Shown here: piece by piece, positions 6,018 to 6,488 of the stretch
Layout of the letters: each line of letters starts with the position of its first letter
Numbering within the stretch: position 1 is the first letter of the stretch
Source of the DNA: Dehalococcoidia bacterium
Lineage (GTDB): Bacteria > Chloroflexota > Dehalococcoidia > Dehalococcoidales > Fen-1064
Direction: 5' to 3'
Assembly: GCA_003153075.1 (NCBI GenBank)
Contig: PMBW01000265.1
Span: 349-6,836, forward strand
DNA length: 6,488 nucleotides
Position numbers and translations under genes: made by a program
The notes under the pieces: generated by a model
The model's input: only the letters and a program-made list of their open reading frames with translations
What the model was told of the DNA's origin: nothing
Databases searched by the model: none

Positions 6018-6488
6018 CTATCCGAATCTGCCGGTAATGTAATCACTGGTACGTTTATCTTTAGGATTGGCAAATATTGCTGCCGTCGGGCCTTCTTCGA
6101 TCAGATCGCCCATCAGTAAAAACGCAGCTCTGTCCGCCACACGCCCGGCTTGCTGCACATTGTGAGGAACGATGATAATTGTAAACTGTTCTTTTAATTG
6201 CCTTAACGATTCCTCGATTTTAGCCGTAGATACCGGGTCTAGTCCTGAGCACGGTCGGTCCAGTAAAATAACCTCCGGCTCTAAGGCCAGCACGCGGGCA
6301 ATACACAAACGCTGCTGTTGACCGCCTGAAAGCCTGGTACCAATCGAGTGTAACCTGTCTTTCACCTCATCCCACAGGACACCCATACGCAGCGCTTTTT
6401 CTACGATCCCTTCCAGCGTTGCCTTATTTTTAATCCCGCTCAAACGCGGCCCGTAAGCCACATTATCAAAAATCGACATCGGCAGCGG
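6018..6488 (-). CDS. Second PstB-like phosphate transporter ATPase, partial, with altered catalytic site
   Basis: The gene is cut by the right window edge. The frame is open to the last base (visible product begins P-L-P-M-S), and comparison with the neighbouring PstB indicates about 112 N-terminal residues are missing, including Walker A and the Q-loop. The visible 156 residues keep the LSGGQQQR signature (53-60), D-loop GLDP, switch His109 and the PstB-specific [13 protein letters not shown] end. Walker B, however, reads VILLDRP: the catalytic Glu is Arg78 (codon CGA at 6257-6255). The residue before the switch His is Pro108 instead of the partner's Thr. A five-residue deletion relative to the partner lies near residue 127. 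The frame is otherwise intact, so this looks like a retained, catalytically weakened subunit rather than a pseudogene. It would pair with the intact PstB as a heterodimer; a sequencing error or early decay is the alternative. Confidence 0.88.
   Translation of the reverse strand, partial: PLPMSIFDNVAYGPRLSGIKNKATLEGIVEKALRMGVLWDEVKDRLHSIGTRLSGGQQQRLCIARVLALEPEVILLDRPCSGLDPVSTAKIEESLRQLKEQFTIIIVPHNVQQAGRVADRAAFLLMGDLIEEGPTAAIFANPKDKRTSDYITGRFG

Overview
The window looks like ordinary chromosome from an anaerobic, probably monoderm bacterium. GC content is moderate, genes are tightly spaced with strong Shine-Dalgarno sites, and two exported proteins carry lipoprotein signal peptides. The secreted cyclophilins and the crotonase/3-hydroxyacyl-CoA dehydrogenase pair remind me of Chloroflexota (Dehalococcoidia-like) or Clostridia-like Bacillota. 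That placement is an impression from sequence style, not a demonstrated assignment.

Left part, plus strand (1-2459). The window opens inside the C-terminal end of a YegS/DgkB-type diacylglycerol (lipid) kinase. After an AT-rich gap with a good sigma-A-type promoter come two genes in tandem. The first encodes a small lipoprotein that is essentially one cyclophilin domain (peptidyl-prolyl isomerase). The second encodes a 453-residue lipoprotein with an extra N-terminal beta-rich domain of about 240 residues, a low-complexity linker, and a cyclophilin domain about 82% identical to the first. A hairpin terminator separates them. Both products should sit on the outer face of the cytoplasmic membrane and help fold exported proteins.

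Middle (2460-2752). This is a convergent intergenic region of 293 bp. It has several short hairpins of unknown meaning and ends in a strong, probably bidirectional terminator.

Right part, minus strand, reading right to left (6488-2753). Two tandem phosphate-transporter ATPase genes (pstB; the upstream one is cut by the window edge) are followed by phoU, then, after 69 bp, by an enoyl-CoA hydratase and a 3-hydroxybutyryl-CoA dehydrogenase gene. pstB-pstB-phoU is the distal end of a pst phosphate-uptake operon; pstS, pstC and pstA would be expected to the right of the window. The hydratase and dehydrogenase catalyse consecutive steps of beta-oxidation or, in reverse, butyrate/crotonyl-CoA metabolism, and form a two-gene unit.

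The most unusual points are three. The upstream PstB has Arg in place of the catalytic Walker B Glu, while its tandem partner is intact. The larger cyclophilin lipoprotein is a fusion. The two cyclophilin domains share a 48-residue block that is identical in protein but differs silently in 22 codons. I see no mobile element, CRISPR array, tRNA, rRNA or clearly new multi-gene system.
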